From NCBI GenBank assembly GCA_018806915.1, contig JAGKQI010000100.1, positions 1,860,001 to 1,924,000 of the forward strand: 64,000 bases of DNA, in the 5' to 3' direction. The notes under the pieces are model-generated. The model was not told where the DNA came from, ran no database searches, and was given only the letters and a program-made list of their open reading frames with translations. The position numbers and the translations under genes were made by a program. Below, piece by piece: positions 62,963 through 64,000 of the stretch (the first letter of the stretch is position 1; every line of letters starts with the position of its first letter). This DNA comes from Phytophthora colocasiae (taxonomy: Eukaryota > Oomycota > Peronosporomycetes > Peronosporales > Peronosporaceae).

Positions 62963-63758
62963 GGTCTCACATTATGGTGACAACTGGCTCAAGATGCTAC
63001 CGACGGTGGAATACGCCCATGCAACTTTAGTGTCAACTTCAACACGAGTATCTCCATTTGAAGTAGACAGCGGCCGAAAGCCCCGTTCGCCAATCGTTTC
63101 ACAGACTCAGCTAACTGCGGAAAGCTCGGCAGCCAATCTAACACGGTCTCGGCAAGAAACGATCGAGCTAGCCCAGCGCAATTTGAAGTTAGCCCAAGAA
63201 CGCCAAGCCAGATACTACAACCGTGGACGCCAGCAAGTTTCCTTTGAGATTGGCGACCTAGTCTACGTGGACGCGCGTGTCCTCAGCAGTGAGCTTGGGC
63301 AACCTGACTATGATCCTGAGCGAGATCCTGCATGCAACAAGCTACTTCCTAAGTGGTATGGACCATTTTCGGTCGAGCAGCGTATTGGTGAGAACGCGTA
63401 CCGAGTGGCTCTGCTTTATCGATACGTCGCCCGTGGGAGACATGCAACATTCAACGTGGACCAGCTCAAACTCTCGCTAGACGTTCCTGAAATATTTCGA
63501 GGGAGGCAGATCACTAAGAGTGCACCTCGAATGTACGATTCCGAAGGTGAACGAGTGTACGTTATTCGGGAACTGATCGATAAACGGCGTCGACGTGGAC
63601 GACTTCAGTATCTCTGCTCGTGGGTGGACCTTCCTGATAGTGAGAATTCATGGGAATTTGAGGAAGACATCAACCATGTTAGTCATTGGGGTGACTTGCT
63701 TGAGAGGCTGAAGGAGCGTCTTCAGGGTCAAGCATCGACGAGCCGCAGACGTAGGTAA
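62963..63758 (+). pseudogene. Pol of the outer gypsy element, 3' part (integrase C-terminus and chromodomain)
   Basis: Begins with the second copy of the GGTCT duplication. Splicing out the inner element and one duplication copy joins codon T(55402)+CA(62968-62969) and continues without a break as SHYGDNWLKMLPTVEYAHAT to the TAA at 63756-63758. It includes the integrase C-terminal region (LAQERQARYYNRGRQQVSFE, PKWYGPFSVEQRIGENAYRV) and a chromodomain at about 63556-63675 (VYVIRELIDKRRRRGRLQYL, then SENSWEFEEDIN), which in chromoviruses guides integration to heterochromatin. The full Pol after the frameshift site would have 1271 residues. Confidence 0.9.
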
Positions 63759-63770
63759 ATCCTGGGAGGA

Positions 63771-64000
63771 TGTAATGTTCGGAGACCATCGCTGAAGAAT
63801 GTCGTCTATCTACAAGTTGTGGTGCTCAAGGACTTACAATCCTTACAGTGCGGCCGTGGCCCCTGTTGACAAACAGCCTAATCGCAACCCTTGTATGTTC
63901 CCTTCTTGAAGAATGCCAAGGACTTCGTGAACCAACAAAGGACTTCGAAGGACGTCGTGTTCAGCAACACCTCCGTGTCGAAGTTTCTCACTCTGCATTT
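63771..64000 (+). repeat. 3' LTR of the outer gypsy element, partial
   Basis: 230 bp, identical to 48735-48964 with no mismatch seen. The LTR continues beyond the window. It stops 8 bp short of the site where the 5' LTR is interrupted by the Harbinger element. Confidence 0.92.

Larger units (their letters stand above)
48735..64000 (+). mobile_element. Outer Ty3/gypsy chromodomain retrotransposon (chromovirus), right end outside the window
   Basis: The 5' LTR begins at 48735 (TGTAATGTTCGGAGACC) and the same sequence begins again at 63771 as the 3' LTR, which is cut by the window end. The 230 comparable bases are identical, so insertion is recent. Order: LTR, PBS (51455-51466), gag (51554-52399), pol in the -1 frame (from 52378) with protease, reverse transcriptase, RNase H, integrase and C-terminal chromodomain (ending 63758), a purine-rich tract (CTGGGAGGA) and the 3' LTR. 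The element is itself invaded twice: by a PIF/Harbinger transposon in the 5' LTR (48973-51411) and by a second gypsy element in integrase (55403-62962). Without these insertions, no coding lesion is visible. Confidence 0.93.

Noticed and set aside
1..64000. CRISPR array, rRNA or bacterial-type operon
   Set aside because: No short regularly spaced repeats of that kind, no rRNA sequence and no operon structure; the introns and promoters are those of a eukaryote.

Overview
The window looks like genomic DNA of a plant-pathogenic oomycete, most probably a Phytophthora species. Evidence: a tandem array of secreted GH28 polygalacturonase genes; an aspartic protease fused to a seven-helix receptor, an architecture known from oomycetes; short GT-AG introns of about 40-180 bp; initiator-type core promoters resembling GCTCATTYYNCAWTTT; and chromodomain Ty3/gypsy, PIF/Harbinger and hAT elements. 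I assign no species.

Layout. 1-7.65 kb: four nearly identical 2.07-kb units, each with one polygalacturonase gene. Copies 1 and 3 are open; copies 2 and 4 are frameshifted. 7.7-8.4 kb: a dead ankyrin gene. 8.7-18.1 kb: housekeeping genes, namely a 12-exon RecQ helicase with an N-terminal GRF-type zinc finger, a convergent pantothenate synthetase (panC) and a kinesin-7-like motor. 18.3-20.5 kb: a frameshifted polycystin-like channel. 20.8-25 kb: the aspartic protease-GPCR fusion, then a C2H2 transcription factor with two unusual Cys/His repeats. 26-32.3 kb: a secreted protein, an unknown gene, two genes of a small putative zinc-binding family, and a protein with a duplicated helix-turn-helix-like domain. 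32.4-38.7 kb: three multi-pass membrane protein genes. One is split by an 874-bp hAT element, one is multiply frameshifted and one is intact. 38.9-47.6 kb: a Gly/Trp-rich secreted peptide, two more members of the zinc-binding family, and three small secreted, probably GPI-anchored, Ala/Ser-rich proteins.

48.7-64 kb is a three-level transposon nest. The outer element is an apparently full-length chromodomain Ty3/gypsy retrotransposon whose 3' LTR runs off the window. A PIF/Harbinger element sits inside its 5' LTR. A second 7.56-kb chromodomain gypsy element sits inside its integrase with a perfect 5-bp target duplication. Joining the outer pol across that insertion leaves an open frame. The outer gag-pol junction carries a complete-looking -1 programmed frameshift signal: slippery heptamer, 6-nt spacer and 11-bp perfect stem-loop with the gag stop codon in the loop.

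Most promising for follow-up: the frameshift signal (52372-52417); the C-x6-C-x15-C-x2-H family with four members; the C2H2 factor with CGH-type repeats; the RecQ-GRF fusion; the palindrome TACATGTA, found 14 times in 64 kb; and the inner retroelement, whose LTRs are almost identical although its coding region is wrecked.
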